From assembly GCF_018860155.1 (NCBI RefSeq), contig NZ_JAHKNI010000008.1:186001-250000 (forward strand): a stretch of 64,000 nt of DNA, written 5' to 3'. The stretch is from Nocardia albiluteola (GTDB taxonomy: Bacteria; Actinomycetota; Actinomycetes; Mycobacteriales; Mycobacteriaceae). Under the pieces are notes generated by a model that made no database searches, was not told the origin of the DNA, and saw only the letters and a program-made list of their open reading frames with translations. The translations under genes and the position numbers were made by a program. Positions 1-7,791 of the stretch are shown one piece after another (position 1 is the stretch's first letter; every line of letters begins with the position of its first letter).

Positions 1-703
1 TGCGGGCCTTCCAGATCGGGTTCTGGTTAAGCAGCAGCTCCATATCGCGCAGGCGTTTGGGCATGAGCGCCAACAGGTCTCGCACCTTGGCCACGCCGTC
101 GTCGGGCAGATCCTGGGCCAGGCCGCCGGGGCGGATGTAGGCGTGGTTCATGCGCAGACCGGTAATGGTCTCGAAGACGTCCAGAATCAGTTCGCGCTCA
201 CGGAATCCGAACAGCATGGGAGTCAGTGCGCCCAGCTCCATGCCGCCGGTGGCCAGCGCCACCAGATGCGAGGAGATCCGGTTGAGTTCCATCAGCATCA
301 CGCGGATCACGGTGACCCGCTCGGGAATCGCCTCGGTGATGCCCAGCAGCTTCTCCACCGCCAGGCAGTAGGCGGTCTCGTTGAAGAACGGGGAGAGGTA
401 GTCCATGCGGGTGACGAAGGTGGTGCCCTGCACCCAGGTGCGGTATTCGAGGTTCTTCTCGATGCCCGTGTGCAGATAGCCGATGCCGCAGCGGGCCTCG
501 GTGACCGTCTCGCCTTCGATCTCCAGGATCAGCCGCAGCACACCATGCGTCGAGGGGTGCTGCGGGCCCATGTTGACCACGATGCGTTCTTCGGCGGCGC
601 CGTCGAGGGCCTGGCGCACGTCGTCCCAGTCCTGCCCCACGACGGTGACAGTGGATTCGGTTGGGGAGGAACCTGTTTCGCGTTTGGTGTCTGTCTCGTT
701 CAT
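1..703 (-). CDS. nuoD: NADH-quinone oxidoreductase subunit D (N-terminal part, runs off left edge)
   Basis: About 234 N-terminal residues of the 49-kDa subunit of respiratory complex I, part of the peripheral arm that forms the quinone site. The stretch reading NMGPQHPSTHGVLRL and the later HTGIEKNLEYR segment are hallmark NuoD sequence. The ATG overlaps by one base (TGATG) the stop of the small reading frame created by the repeat array upstream. In an ordinary nuo operon this start would overlap the nuoC stop directly. The first ~20 residues are rich in Thr, Ser and Glu and poorly conserved in the family. The gene is incomplete only because the window ends. Confidence 0.95.
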   Translation of the reverse strand, partial: MNETDTKRETGSSPTESTVTVVGQDWDDVRQALDGAAEERIVVNMGPQHPSTHGVLRLILEIEGETVTEARCGIGYLHTGIEKNLEYRTWVQGTTFVTRMDYLSPFFNETAYCLAVEKLLGITEAIPERVTVIRVMLMELNRISSHLVALATGGMELGALTPMLFGFRERELILDVFETITGLRMNHAYIRPGGLAQDLPDDGVAKVRDLLALMPKRLRDMELLLNQNPIWKAR

Positions 704-909
704 CAGTGGTACGTCCTCCGCTGGTCAGGCTTCGACGATGCAGCCGCGCGCCCGGCTGTGTCGTGCCGAGTGTCTGTCCCGTTCATCAGTGGTACGTCCT
801 GCGCTGGTCGGGCTTCGACGATGCAGCCGCGCGCCCGGCTGTGTCGTGCCGAGTGGTCGTGCCAAGGGTCTGTCCCGTTCATCAGTGGTACGTCCTGCGC
901 TGGTCGGGC
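691..909. repeat. Imperfect tandem repeat array at the nuoC/nuoD junction
   Basis: The segment containing the end of nuoC and the start of nuoD occurs three times. The anchor GTTCATCAGTGGTACGTCCT (plus strand) starts at 698 (one mismatch, no loss of frame), 781 and 877, giving spacings of 83 and 96 bases. The 96-base unit carries an extra ~13 bases near 854-867. Copies one and two also share a ~40-base block beginning TTCGACGATGCAGCC. Each anchor carries a TGATG stop/start overlap on the minus strand, so the coupling signal itself has been copied. Confidence 0.9.
703..882 (-). CDS. 59-codon coupled mini-ORF between nuoC and nuoD, product of the duplication
   Basis: The duplicated nuoC/nuoD junction leaves an open frame that starts with the old nuoD-type start (MNGTD) at the nuoC stop and ends in a second copy of the nuoC tail (QRRTYH) at the real nuoD start. 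It is joined to both neighbours by TGATG overlaps, so ribosomes ending nuoC could pass through it to nuoD. The protein has no recognisable fold and is rich in Arg, His, Asp and Ala. It is most likely a by-product that preserves translational coupling, not a functional subunit. I cannot tell whether it is made. Confidence 0.45.
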   Translation of the reverse strand: MNGTDPWHDHSARHSRARGCIVEARPAQDVPLMNGTDTRHDTAGRAAASSKPDQRRTYH

Positions 910-1652
910 GGCGGGATGCGCGCGCCCTTGTACTCGACCGGGATCCCGCCGAGCGGGTAGTCCTTGCGCTGGGGGTGTCCGCGCCAGTCGTCGGGCATCA
1001 TGATGCGGGTCAGCGACGGATGACCGTCGAACAGGATGCCGAAGAAGTCGTAGGTCTCGCGCTCGTGCCAGTCGGTCGTGGGATACACCGAATACAGCGA
1101 CGGGATGTGGGGATCGGCGTCGGGCGCCGAGACCTCCACGCGCACACGGCGGTTGTGGGTGATCGAGAGCAGGTGGTAGAGCGCGTGCAGTTCGCGTCCG
1201 GTGTCGGCGGGGTAGTGCGCGCCGCTGACGCCCAGGCACAGCTCGAACCGCAGGTCCTGATCGTCGCGCAGGGTCCGGGCGACGACTGGCAGGTGCTCGC
1301 GGCGCACGTGCAGGGTCAGCTCGTCGCGGTCCACCACGATCTTCTCGATCGCGGCGGCGAACACGGTGTCGGACAGGGCCCTTGCCAGGGCGGTGACCAC
1401 CTCGTCGAAGTAGCCGCCGTAGGGCGGGGGCGTGCTGCCGGGCAGGCTCAGCGTGCGGATCAGGCGGCCGTACCCGGAGGTGTCGCCGGTGCCGCTGACG
1501 CCGAACATGCCGTGGCGCACGCCGATCACCTCCTGCACGGGCGCGGTCGGCTCGGCCTGCTCCGGCTTGCCGCCGGATTGCGCTGTGCTGGCTGGATCTT
1601 CGGTCACCGCAACCTCCGGTGGGCCCTGGGTGGCGGGGGAGTCGAATGTCAT
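882..1652 (-). CDS. nuoC: NADH-quinone oxidoreductase subunit C
   Basis: The 30-kDa subunit of complex I, 256 residues, in the peripheral arm with NuoB and NuoD. The family signature is clear near residues 200-215 (ERETYDFFGILFDGHP), followed by the usual C-terminal YPLGGIPVEYKGARIPPP. The first ~40 residues are a low-complexity Pro/Ala/Glu extension, as in other actinobacterial NuoC proteins. The ATG overlaps the nuoB stop in an ATGA, so the two are translationally coupled. The stop lies in the third copy of the repeat array that separates it from nuoD. Confidence 0.95.
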   Translation of the reverse strand: MTFDSPATQGPPEVAVTEDPASTAQSGGKPEQAEPTAPVQEVIGVRHGMFGVSGTGDTSGYGRLIRTLSLPGSTPPPYGGYFDEVVTALARALSDTVFAAAIEKIVVDRDELTLHVRREHLPVVARTLRDDQDLRFELCLGVSGAHYPADTGRELHALYHLLSITHNRRVRVEVSAPDADPHIPSLYSVYPTTDWHERETYDFFGILFDGHPSLTRIMMPDDWRGHPQRKDYPLGGIPVEYKGARIPPPDQRRTYH

Positions 1653-2203
1653 CGCAACAGCCCCTTCAGCTGGATGGTGGGGGTGTACTCCAGCGCGGCC
1701 TGCTCCGCGGCCCGGATGGCCTCCTCGCGGTCGACACCGAGGGGCATCTCCTGGATCTTCTCGTGCAGCTTCAGAATCGCGTGCAGCAGCATCTCCGGCC
1801 GGGGCGGGCAGCCCGGGAGGTAGATGTCCACGGGCACAACGTGATCCACGCCCTGCACGATCGCGTAGTTGTTGAACATGCCGCCCGAGGAGGCGCAGAC
1901 CCCCATGGCCAGCACCCATTTCGGCTCGGTCATCTGGTCGTACACCTGGCGCAGCACCGGCGCCATCTTCTGGCTGACGCGCCCGGCCACGATCATCAGA
2001 TCGGCCTGCCGGGGTGAGGCGCGGAAGACCTCCATCCCGAATCGGGCGCTGTCGAACCGGCCCGCGCCCGTGGCCATCATTTCTATTGCGCAGCAGGCCA
2101 GGCCGAATGTCGCCGGCCACAGCGAACCCTTGCGCATGTATCCGGCGAACTGCTCGACCGTGCTGAGCAGGAAGCCGCTGGGCAATTTTTCCTCGAGACC
2201 CAT
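1649..2203 (-). CDS. nuoB: NADH-quinone oxidoreductase subunit B
   Basis: The 20-kDa subunit of complex I, 184 residues, which carries the terminal iron-sulfur cluster N2 that reduces quinone. The four-cysteine ligand set is visible: the double Cys in FGLACCAIEMM, the Cys in MGVCASSGGMFNNY and the Cys in YLPGCPPRPE. It begins MGLEEKLPSGF, close to mycobacterial NuoB. It is followed by nuoC with a four-base overlap and lies 109 bases after the nuoA stop. Confidence 0.97.
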   Translation of the reverse strand: MGLEEKLPSGFLLSTVEQFAGYMRKGSLWPATFGLACCAIEMMATGAGRFDSARFGMEVFRASPRQADLMIVAGRVSQKMAPVLRQVYDQMTEPKWVLAMGVCASSGGMFNNYAIVQGVDHVVPVDIYLPGCPPRPEMLLHAILKLHEKIQEMPLGVDREEAIRAAEQAALEYTPTIQLKGLLR

Positions 2204-2312
2204 CTGAAGACCGACTCACTTCCCGTGCTCGTTGAGATTCCCGCCGGACCCGGAGGTCCGGCGCTGTGCTCTGGGGCGTTGTATACGCGGCGGTAATGCT
2301 CCCGGTACCGGA

Positions 2313-2693
2313 TCAGTCCCAGCTCAGTCCGCCGCGCCGCCACTCGTAGGCATAGGCGACCGAGACGTTGAAGATGAACAGCGCCATCGCGACCAGGCCG
2401 AACACACCGAGCGCATCGAAGTGGACCGCCCACGGATACAGGAAGACGATCTCGATGTCGAAGATGATGAACAGCATCGCGGTGAGGTAGTACTTGACCG
2501 GAAAGCGTTGTCCGGCAGCGTTTCCGGGACCACCGGCGACCGCGTGCGGCGTCGGCTCGATACCGCATTCGTAGGCCTCGAGTTTGGCCTTGTTGAGACG
2601 TTTGGGACCGACCAGGGCGGCGAGCAGGATCGAGCCGAGCCCGAAGGCCGCGGCGACCGCGCCGAGAACGAGTGTGGGAACCTCATTATTCAC
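2313..2693 (-). CDS. nuoA: NADH-quinone oxidoreductase subunit A
   Basis: A small membrane subunit of complex I (126 residues) with three predicted transmembrane helices: residues ~7-30, a central helix after KYYLTAMLFIIFDIEIVFLYPW, and one near the C-terminus. The loop motif YECGIEP and the segment IIFDIEIVFLYPW are diagnostic. I placed the start at GTG 2693 (VNNEVPTLVLG) because the conserved first helix begins just after it; upstream in-frame sequence looks non-coding. A purine run (AAAGGGG) lies ~10 bases before. First gene of the nuo operon in this window. Confidence 0.9.
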   Translation of the reverse strand: MNNEVPTLVLGAVAAAFGLGSILLAALVGPKRLNKAKLEAYECGIEPTPHAVAGGPGNAAGQRFPVKYYLTAMLFIIFDIEIVFLYPWAVHFDALGVFGLVAMALFIFNVSVAYAYEWRRGGLSWD

Positions 2694-2976
2694 AACTGCA
2701 CAACCCCTTTTTCGGTGTCCTCGGACGGCAGCAGCCGAGGCGGGGCTGACATCGTCGTCTGCCGGGCCAGTCTCGCCCCCGTGGGCGCGCTCGGGCGTGG
2801 GCGCGGGCGTAAGGGGACCTGACGTGGACGGGTACTGATACCAACGCCCGCACTCATGTGAGCTAGGGCACAGCTTACAACCGTTCCTTCTCAATACCAG
2901 CGGTTTGGCGGCTGCGTTTGATCGAATTCAGAACTGTCACTTATTACCGAACCGGCGTAATCGGGACGATGAAACG
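2694..2976. other. nuo upstream region
   Basis: No credible gene. The region lies between nuoA and the response regulator gene on the same strand and presumably holds the nuo promoter. The stretch around 2860-2975 is AT-richer than its surroundings (TTGATCGAATTCAGAACTG, TTATTACCG), which suits a promoter, but I could not assign -35/-10 boxes with confidence. Confidence 0.4.
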
Positions 2977-3012
2977 GCGAAGCCCCCTTCCGTGAACGGA
3001 AGGGGGCTTCGC
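2977..3012 (-). terminator. Intrinsic terminator after the response regulator gene
   Basis: A 17-bp perfect inverted repeat (arm GCGAAGCCCCCTTCCGT, loop GA) lies 13 bases after the stop of the response regulator gene. It lacks a long T tract, as is common in high-GC actinobacteria. It would separate that gene from nuo. Confidence 0.8.
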
Positions 3013-3024
3013 AGCAGTTCGGAG

Positions 3025-3435
3025 TCAGGCGGCCTGTGTGTTCCGCAGCAGCGCGACCACGGCCTGGGTAAGTTCGAACGGATCGATCGGATGCGGCACC
3101 GCGGCCTCGGCCCGCGACCAGTTCGCCAGCCAGGCGTCGTCCGGGCGGCCGGTCAGCACCACGATCGGCGGGCAGTCGGAGACCTCGTCCTTGAGCTGCT
3201 TGGCCACGCCCATGCCGCCGGTCGGGGCGGACTCGCCGTCGAGGATGGCCAGATCGATGCCGCCCGCGTCGAGCTGCTCGACGACCACCGGCGCGGTGGC
3301 CACCTCCAGGTACTCCAGGGGCGGCAGCTCCGGGTGCGGACGAGTGCCCAGCGCCAGCATCACCTGGCGGCGGGTGTCGGAATCGCTGCTGTACACGAGA
3401 ACCCGCAGCACGGCGGGACGGTTCGCATCGGCCAC
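3025..3435 (-). CDS. Orphan response-regulator receiver protein (Rv3143-like)
   Basis: A stand-alone receiver domain of 136 residues with no output domain. The phospho-acceptor is Asp66 in LAILDGE, and Thr95 of VVLTG matches the switch Thr/Ser. The conserved receiver Lys is not seen: the expected KP is replaced by HP in AAVPHPIDPF, so phospho-signalling may be atypical. A similar small regulator, Rv3143, sits upstream of nuo in Mycobacterium tuberculosis, and the position here is the same. That supports a role tied to complex I, possibly through protein contact instead of DNA binding. The stop is followed by a strong terminator. Confidence 0.85.
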   Translation of the reverse strand: MADANRPAVLRVLVYSSDSDTRRQVMLALGTRPHPELPPLEYLEVATAPVVVEQLDAGGIDLAILDGESAPTGGMGVAKQLKDEVSDCPPIVVLTGRPDDAWLANWSRAEAAVPHPIDPFELTQAVVALLRNTQAA

Positions 3436-3601
3436 GTGGGCGATGGTACGTCCGCACCGGGCCCGCGCGTGGCAGGTTCACGTGGAATCGGTGTTTCCAC
3501 AAGCGGGACGTTGATCGTCACCAAGCGAATCGATGCTGGTCACCCGAGGGAAAACGCGGGATGCTGGATATCCGGGGACGGCGACGATGGACGGTGGCGC
3601 T

Positions 3602-4030
3602 ATGCGAATTTCGGAGATTCTACGCGCGAAGGGCAGCGACGTGGTCACGATCAGGCCGGGGGCCACGGTGCGTGAACTACTGGGGGTGCTGGCCGAGCAC
3701 AATGTCGGCGCGGTAGTGGTATCCGCGGACGGTCTCACGCTCGACGGCATCGTCTCCGAGCGCGACGTCGTGCGGCGCCTGCACCGCGTCGGTGCCGACC
3801 TGCTGGACCGGCCGGTGTCCGAGATCATGACGATGGTGGTGCACACCTGCTCGCCCGACGACCGTGCCGAGACCCTGCGCTCGACGATGACCGAGCATCG
3901 GATCCGCCACCTGCCGGTGGTGGTCAACGGGCGGATGGTCGGCATCGTGAGCATCGGGGACGTGGTCAAGAGCGCCATATCGGAGTTGCAGACCGAGCGC
4001 GAACATCTGGTCCAGTACCTGCACGGCTGA
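3602..4030 (+). CDS. Tandem CBS-domain protein
   Basis: A 142-residue protein made of two CBS domains, the usual nucleotide-sensing module. The first reads from MRISEIL to the GIVSERDVVRRL motif (residues ~1-60), the second from VSEIMTMVVHTCSPDD to GIVSIGDVVKSAI (~70-130). No enzyme domain is attached. The start MRISEIL is chosen from the usual family start; an in-frame ATG at 3587 with a better purine run upstream is the alternative. The gene is divergent from the response regulator. Ligand and partner are unknown. Confidence 0.85.
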   Translation: MRISEILRAKGSDVVTIRPGATVRELLGVLAEHNVGAVVVSADGLTLDGIVSERDVVRRLHRVGADLLDRPVSEIMTMVVHTCSPDDRAETLRSTMTEHRIRHLPVVVNGRMVGIVSIGDVVKSAISELQTEREHLVQYLHG

Positions 4031-4334
4031 CGAAGGCCGGGGGATCCGGGGAGATACGTTGCGGGACATCGCATCCCGTGAACGAGGTGAGCCTCGCCCC
4101 GCCCGCTCCGCCGCGGCCCGGCCCGCGGGCGGGATCCCGATGCGCCAGGGCGGGGAGCAGGTCGGCACGCTGGGGTTGTTCGCGCAACGCCCGCGCACGA
4201 TCTCAGGGCTGAGCCAGCCGTCGATCGATCGAGCAGTTGACTGTTCGCGAAACGACGTAATGAAGAAAGCCCGCATGCCCGCCCGAGCATGCCCGACCGG
4301 GCTGGGCGCGGTTGTCTTTGTTGTGTTCAGTGGA
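4031..4334. other. Gene-free stretch
   Basis: Between the ends of two convergent genes. I see no credible coding sequence. A GC-rich segment near 4270-4305 contains GCATGC twice and could fold weakly, but not well enough to call a terminator. Confidence 0.4.
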
Positions 4335-5171
4335 TCAGGGTTTTCGCGCCACCGCGGCGTGCTGCATGACGTCGCGGTCGCGGTCGGCGAGAGCTTGGTC
4401 GGACAGGCCGATGTCGGCCGGGTCCGGTCGCCAGCGGTGCGGTGTGGTGAAGCCGGGCTCGAGGAAGTCGAGCCCGTCGAACAATCGCAATACCTGTTCG
4501 CGGTCGCGCAGCTCCATGGGGACGCCGCTGGCGTGGTACGCCTGCGCCAAGCGGGCGGATTGTTCCGGATTCAGGTCTGCCGCGGCATGGGACAGAATCA
4601 GATACGAGCCCGGCGGCAGCGCGTCGACCAGGGTGCGCACTGCGGGGTAGGCGTGCTCGTCGGTGACAAAGTGCAGCAGCGCGATCATGCTCAACGCGAT
4701 CGGTTCGGAAAAGTCGAGTGTGTCGCGCAGTTCCGCGGCGTCGAGGATCGACTGCGGGTCGGTGACGTCGGCGGAAATGTAGCTCACCCGCCCTTCGTTT
4801 GTGCCGGTCATCAGCGCCCGCGAATGTGTCAGCACCAGCGGGTCGTTGTCGGTGTAGACCACCCGCGCGTCCGGTGTGACGGCCTGGGCGACCCGGTGCA
4901 GGTTCGGCTCGGTGGGCAGCCCGGTGCCGATGTCGAGGAACTGCCGGACTCCTGCCTGGGCGATGTGGCGGACCGCGCGGTGCATGAAGTGCCGGTTCGC
5001 CAGCGCTGCGGCCCGCACAGTCGGGTAGACCTTTTCTATCTCGGCGCCGGCAGCCTGGTCGGCCTCGTAATTGTCTTTACCGCCGATGAACCAGTCGTAA
5101 ATCCTGGCGCTGTGGGCCTGGTCGGTGCGCAGGTCGACCCCCGAGGGGTGGAAATCGCGGTCGGCGGACAT
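4335..5171 (-). CDS. SAM-dependent methyltransferase, DUF574/Methyltransf_19 family
   Basis: A 278-residue protein of the actinobacterial DUF574 family. The family signature ARIYDWFIGGKDNYEAD lies at residues ~22-38, and the S-adenosylmethionine loop FLDIGTGLPT at ~78-87, followed by the acidic DNDPLVLTHSRAL strand end. These proteins are common and expanded in Streptomyces and Nocardia; substrates are generally unknown. It stands alone here, with gene-poor DNA on both sides. Confidence 0.85.
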   Translation of the reverse strand: MSADRDFHPSGVDLRTDQAHSARIYDWFIGGKDNYEADQAAGAEIEKVYPTVRAAALANRHFMHRAVRHIAQAGVRQFLDIGTGLPTEPNLHRVAQAVTPDARVVYTDNDPLVLTHSRALMTGTNEGRVSYISADVTDPQSILDAAELRDTLDFSEPIALSMIALLHFVTDEHAYPAVRTLVDALPPGSYLILSHAAADLNPEQSARLAQAYHASGVPMELRDREQVLRLFDGLDFLEPGFTTPHRWRPDPADIGLSDQALADRDRDVMQHAAVARKP

Positions 5172-5443
5172 CCGCAGCTGCCTTTCTTCTCCGAAAACTC
5201 TTGACGCAAGGGGTGATTCATGTGCGACAAACGGTGCAACACAGCCACCCTACCGTCGGCGGTGCGTAAACACACCGCTTATGTGGTCAGGCCGTGTATT
5301 GGGGGTGCTCGACGCGATCCGGCCCCGGCGATCCGCTCCTGGATCGACCGTGTCACAAGCGATCTCCCGCCCGGCTTCCCCGGCCCGCCACTGGCTGACC
5401 GTTCTGCTCGACGCAAGACAGCCGCGTCCATCCCCGCCCACCA

Positions 5444-5569
5444 GCGAGCATCTACGTCCACTTCGGTTGCGCCAGGCCGTTTCTCGGACAGTGGGCCACC
5501 CGCTACAACCACTTGCGCGAGGTCACCCGCTCCCACGTCAGTCGTGCAGGCCAGAATTCCGGGACGTGA
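5444..5569 (+). pseudogene. Tyrosine-recombinase-like relic
   Basis: In one plus-strand frame the reading ARPFLGQWATRYNHLREVTR appears, then a stop at 5567-5569. The RY-x-LREVTR pattern resembles the N-terminal domain of actinobacterial tyrosine recombinases. No start and no catalytic domain are present, so this is at best a fragment. It overlaps the end of a TnsA-like relic on the other strand. The family assignment is from memory of similar proteins and is uncertain. Confidence 0.35.
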
Positions 5570-6063
5570 TTCACCGCGCCGGCATCAGTCAAGTAACGCA
5601 ATCGCAGTGGCTGCGTTAGCGCATCGCTCACCTGGCCGACGAAGTCCAGCATCGACAATAGCCGGGCCTCGGCTAACGACTCGTACCCGTGGTAGCGGCC
5701 CGTGCTGACCAGGTAATGCAACCCTGACCGATGCCGAGGACCACGCCGCCACGAGAACCGGCGCACCGGTTCCCGCCCGACCACCGGCAGCGACCCCCTG
5801 TCCCGGACCAGCGCGCACACCTTCCTGCCGCTGTGCCGGCATATCACCGACCACCGCGCCGCCCGACCTGGATCGAGCTGCAATCGCGACCGTGCGGCGA
5901 CGGAAAACCGAACCGGCAGGCCACACACCCGCAACCGATGCCGGCGATTTCGCTGCCAACGTCCGCAGCGCAGGAGTACAACGACGTAACGGGACCTCTC
6001 GAGGGCGCGGTGATCCGGAAAACCCTTTGCTACCGGGAGGTCCCGCTTGCTCGGCCCCGACAC
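5503..6063 (-). pseudogene. TnsA-like transposase endonuclease, truncated
   Basis: Residues ~97-170 (5775-5553) resemble the TnsA-like endonuclease found beside actinobacterial transposases: a PVRRFSWRRG stretch, then STGRYHGYESLAE, LLSMLDF and HVPEFW. In active TnsA-like enzymes the HVPD aspartate is catalytic; here it is Glu, and the frame stops 16 residues later, before the lysine motif. The N-terminal ~90 residues look unrelated or decayed. I read it as a dead mobile-element gene. The rest of the 5172-6114 stretch shows no intact gene. Confidence 0.45.
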
Positions 6064-6114
6064 GCAGGCCCATCCAGCAATCCCAGCGCAAGCCCCCTAC
6101 GCATCAGCGATAAG

Positions 6115-6996
6115 TTAAGAGGGCTGGGCGTCGAGCAGCGTTTGGAGGAAGGTAGCGGTCTGTTCGGGCGGTTGGGCGTAGGCCGCACACAGGGTGTCCA
6201 TCAGGTTCCGGTAGCGCAGCAGGTCCTGTCTCTTGTCGAGATAGAGTGCGCTGGTGAGTTGTTCGAGGTAGACGATGTCGGGCAGCTCCGGTTCGGGGAA
6301 GCGCAGCATAGTGAACGAGCCGCCTTCGGCGGGAGTGGGGCCGGCGGTCTCGGGGAGTACCTGCACGGTGACGTTGGGCAGTTCGATCAGCTTCAGCAGA
6401 TGTCGCAGTTGATCGCGGGCCACTCGCGGGTCGGGTGGTTGTCTGCAAAGCACATGCTCGTCGATCACGGCCCACACCCTCGGCGGGTTCGGTTCGCGGG
6501 TGAGTATGCGCTGTCGGCGCATCCGCATGTCGACCAGACGTTGCGCTTCTTCTCGCGAGTCCAGGCCGAAGATATATCGGGCGTAGTCCGCGGTCTGGAA
6601 AAGGCCTGGGATGTATTGGGTTTCGTAGATACGGATACCGAAGGCGGCCTGTTCCAGACCGACGTAGGTCTCGAACCAGGAGGGCAGTAGGTCGGTGTAG
6701 CGGTGCCACCACCCGGGTCGGCTGGCCTGGCGAGCCAGGCCGAGGAAACGATCGCGCTCGTCGGCATCGTCCACCCCGTACAGCGTGAGTAGGTCGTGCA
6801 CGTCGCGTTCTTTGAATCCGGTCTGGCCCAGCTCGAGTCGAGTGATCTTGGTTTCCGATGCGCGTAGCGCATCCCCGGCGGCCTGGCGACTGATCTCGCG
6901 TTCTTCGCGGAGCTTGCGCAATTGGCCACCGAGCGCGATCCGCAAAACGGTTGGACCGCGTTCGGCGGAGGGGTGACTTACCGCACCGCCTGTCAT
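6115..6996 (-). CDS. XRE-family regulator with DUF5753 domain
   Basis: 293 residues. An N-terminal helix-turn-helix (~LRKLREEREISRQAAGDALRAS, residues ~25-75) is followed by the DUF5753 domain that begins PGWWHRYTDLLPSWFETYVGLE and contains QYIPGLFQT. Such proteins are paired with DUF397 proteins across Actinobacteria and act in development and antibiotic control. The start at 6996 (MTGGAV) has a GGGAG ribosome site eight bases upstream; ATG 7011 lacks one. The DUF397 gene lies 60 bases upstream on the same strand, so the two are probably co-transcribed. Confidence 0.9.
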   Translation of the reverse strand: MTGGAVSHPSAERGPTVLRIALGGQLRKLREEREISRQAAGDALRASETKITRLELGQTGFKERDVHDLLTLYGVDDADERDRFLGLARQASRPGWWHRYTDLLPSWFETYVGLEQAAFGIRIYETQYIPGLFQTADYARYIFGLDSREEAQRLVDMRMRRQRILTREPNPPRVWAVIDEHVLCRQPPDPRVARDQLRHLLKLIELPNVTVQVLPETAGPTPAEGGSFTMLRFPEPELPDIVYLEQLTSALYLDKRQDLLRYRNLMDTLCAAYAQPPEQTATFLQTLLDAQPS

Positions 6997-7056
6997 CGAA
7001 TCGACTCCCATGCTGTACAGAATCTGCAGCCCTGTTGGTGCACCACCGCGGACACC

Positions 7057-7290
7057 CTACAGCATCAGGCCATCGAAGCCGCCTTCCTTGATGCCTCGTA
7101 CCAGCGCAGCGAATTCCGCACGGGTGCAGGTCAACACCGGCCCATCGGGGTCCCGGGAGTTTCGCATTACCACTTGGTCGGGGGAAAAGCGTGCCAACTC
7201 AACACAATTGCCGTGCGGACCGCTATATGAGCTCTTCCGCCAGTCGATCTCGTCCTGGGTCGGCGTGCGCGGGGCAGTTCTTTCGGACAT
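7057..7290 (-). CDS. DUF397 protein
   Basis: A 77-residue protein with the DUF397 signature (IDWRKSSYSGPHGNCVELA, then VVMRNSRDPDGPVLTCTRAEF). DUF397 proteins are small partners of XRE-DUF5753 regulators, as here. The start MSERTAPRTP fits the family; longer in-frame versions read into the promoter region. It is the first gene of the pair. Confidence 0.9.
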   Translation of the reverse strand: MSERTAPRTPTQDEIDWRKSSYSGPHGNCVELARFSPDQVVMRNSRDPDGPVLTCTRAEFAALVRGIKEGGFDGLML

Positions 7291-7329
7291 CACACTCCAC
7301 ACACTTCCTGCCGATTCCTGGGACTCCAC

Positions 7330-7415
7330 TACCACTGTACCTGCAAACGCACGTGCAGATAGATCTGCGCCTGCAGGTCCATCTGCAGGTGCCGTTGCAT
7401 CTGCGTCGCGTGTCT
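7330..7415. promoter_or_regulatory. TGCAG-rich repeat cluster in a divergent intergenic region
   Basis: Within about 85 bases upstream of the DUF397/XRE pair the words ACCTGCA, GTGCAGAT, ATCTGCG, CTGCAGGTCC, ATCTGCAGGTG and CATCTGCG follow each other. Two CTGCAG palindromes are 12 bases apart. The arrangement, between divergent genes and next to a DNA-binding protein, suggests an operator cluster for the adjacent XRE regulator. The binding protein is inferred only. Confidence 0.4.
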
Positions 7416-7500
7416 GAAACACTGTCCGGCAACTGAAATCGCCCCATCAAGGCCTGTACCGCAGGCAGTCGATTGCGTTCCGCGACAGGAGGAAACGAGC

Positions 7501-7791
7501 ATGAGAAGCCTCGTTGAACGAGCGATCGACGCACCACCTGCCCTGAGTGGCCCCGTGCCGGTCGCCGCTTACAGAGCGAATGCCCCCGTGCTTCAAGCGA
7601 TGACGGATAGCGCGCTGGCCGAACCCGCTGCCGGAGAACGGAATCCGGACCATATTTCGTCCGGCGCGCCGGACTCGACGATGACCGCCCGAGCAACCGC
7701 TCCGGTCTACTCCTGGGCGCTCGAACCTTCCCGATGCCGGGGTGTCATGTCCCCCGGCATCGGGAACTGCCAACGACAAAGAGGGCGGTAA
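7501..7791 (+). CDS. Hypothetical protein, first of a coupled pair
   Basis: A 96-residue protein of no recognised family, with no membrane segment or motif. It has a strong ribosome site (AGGAGGAAA) placed correctly before the ATG, the best evidence that it is real. Its stop overlaps the start of the next gene (TAATG). It is divergent from the DUF397/XRE pair and may be its target, since such regulators often sit beside small peptide genes. The second half is rich in Pro, Ser, Arg and Gly. Confidence 0.55.
   Translation: MRSLVERAIDAPPALSGPVPVAAYRANAPVLQAMTDSALAEPAAGERNPDHISSGAPDSTMTARATAPVYSWALEPSRCRGVMSPGIGNCQRQRGR

Noticed and set aside
3482..3500. GTGGAA-N7-TTCCAC inverted repeat between the response regulator and CBS genes
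   Set aside because: Arms are only six bases, and no promoter fits around it; too weak to call an operator.
4270..4305. GC-rich inverted pattern with two GCATGC words
   Set aside because: Pairing is too imperfect to call a terminator or operator.
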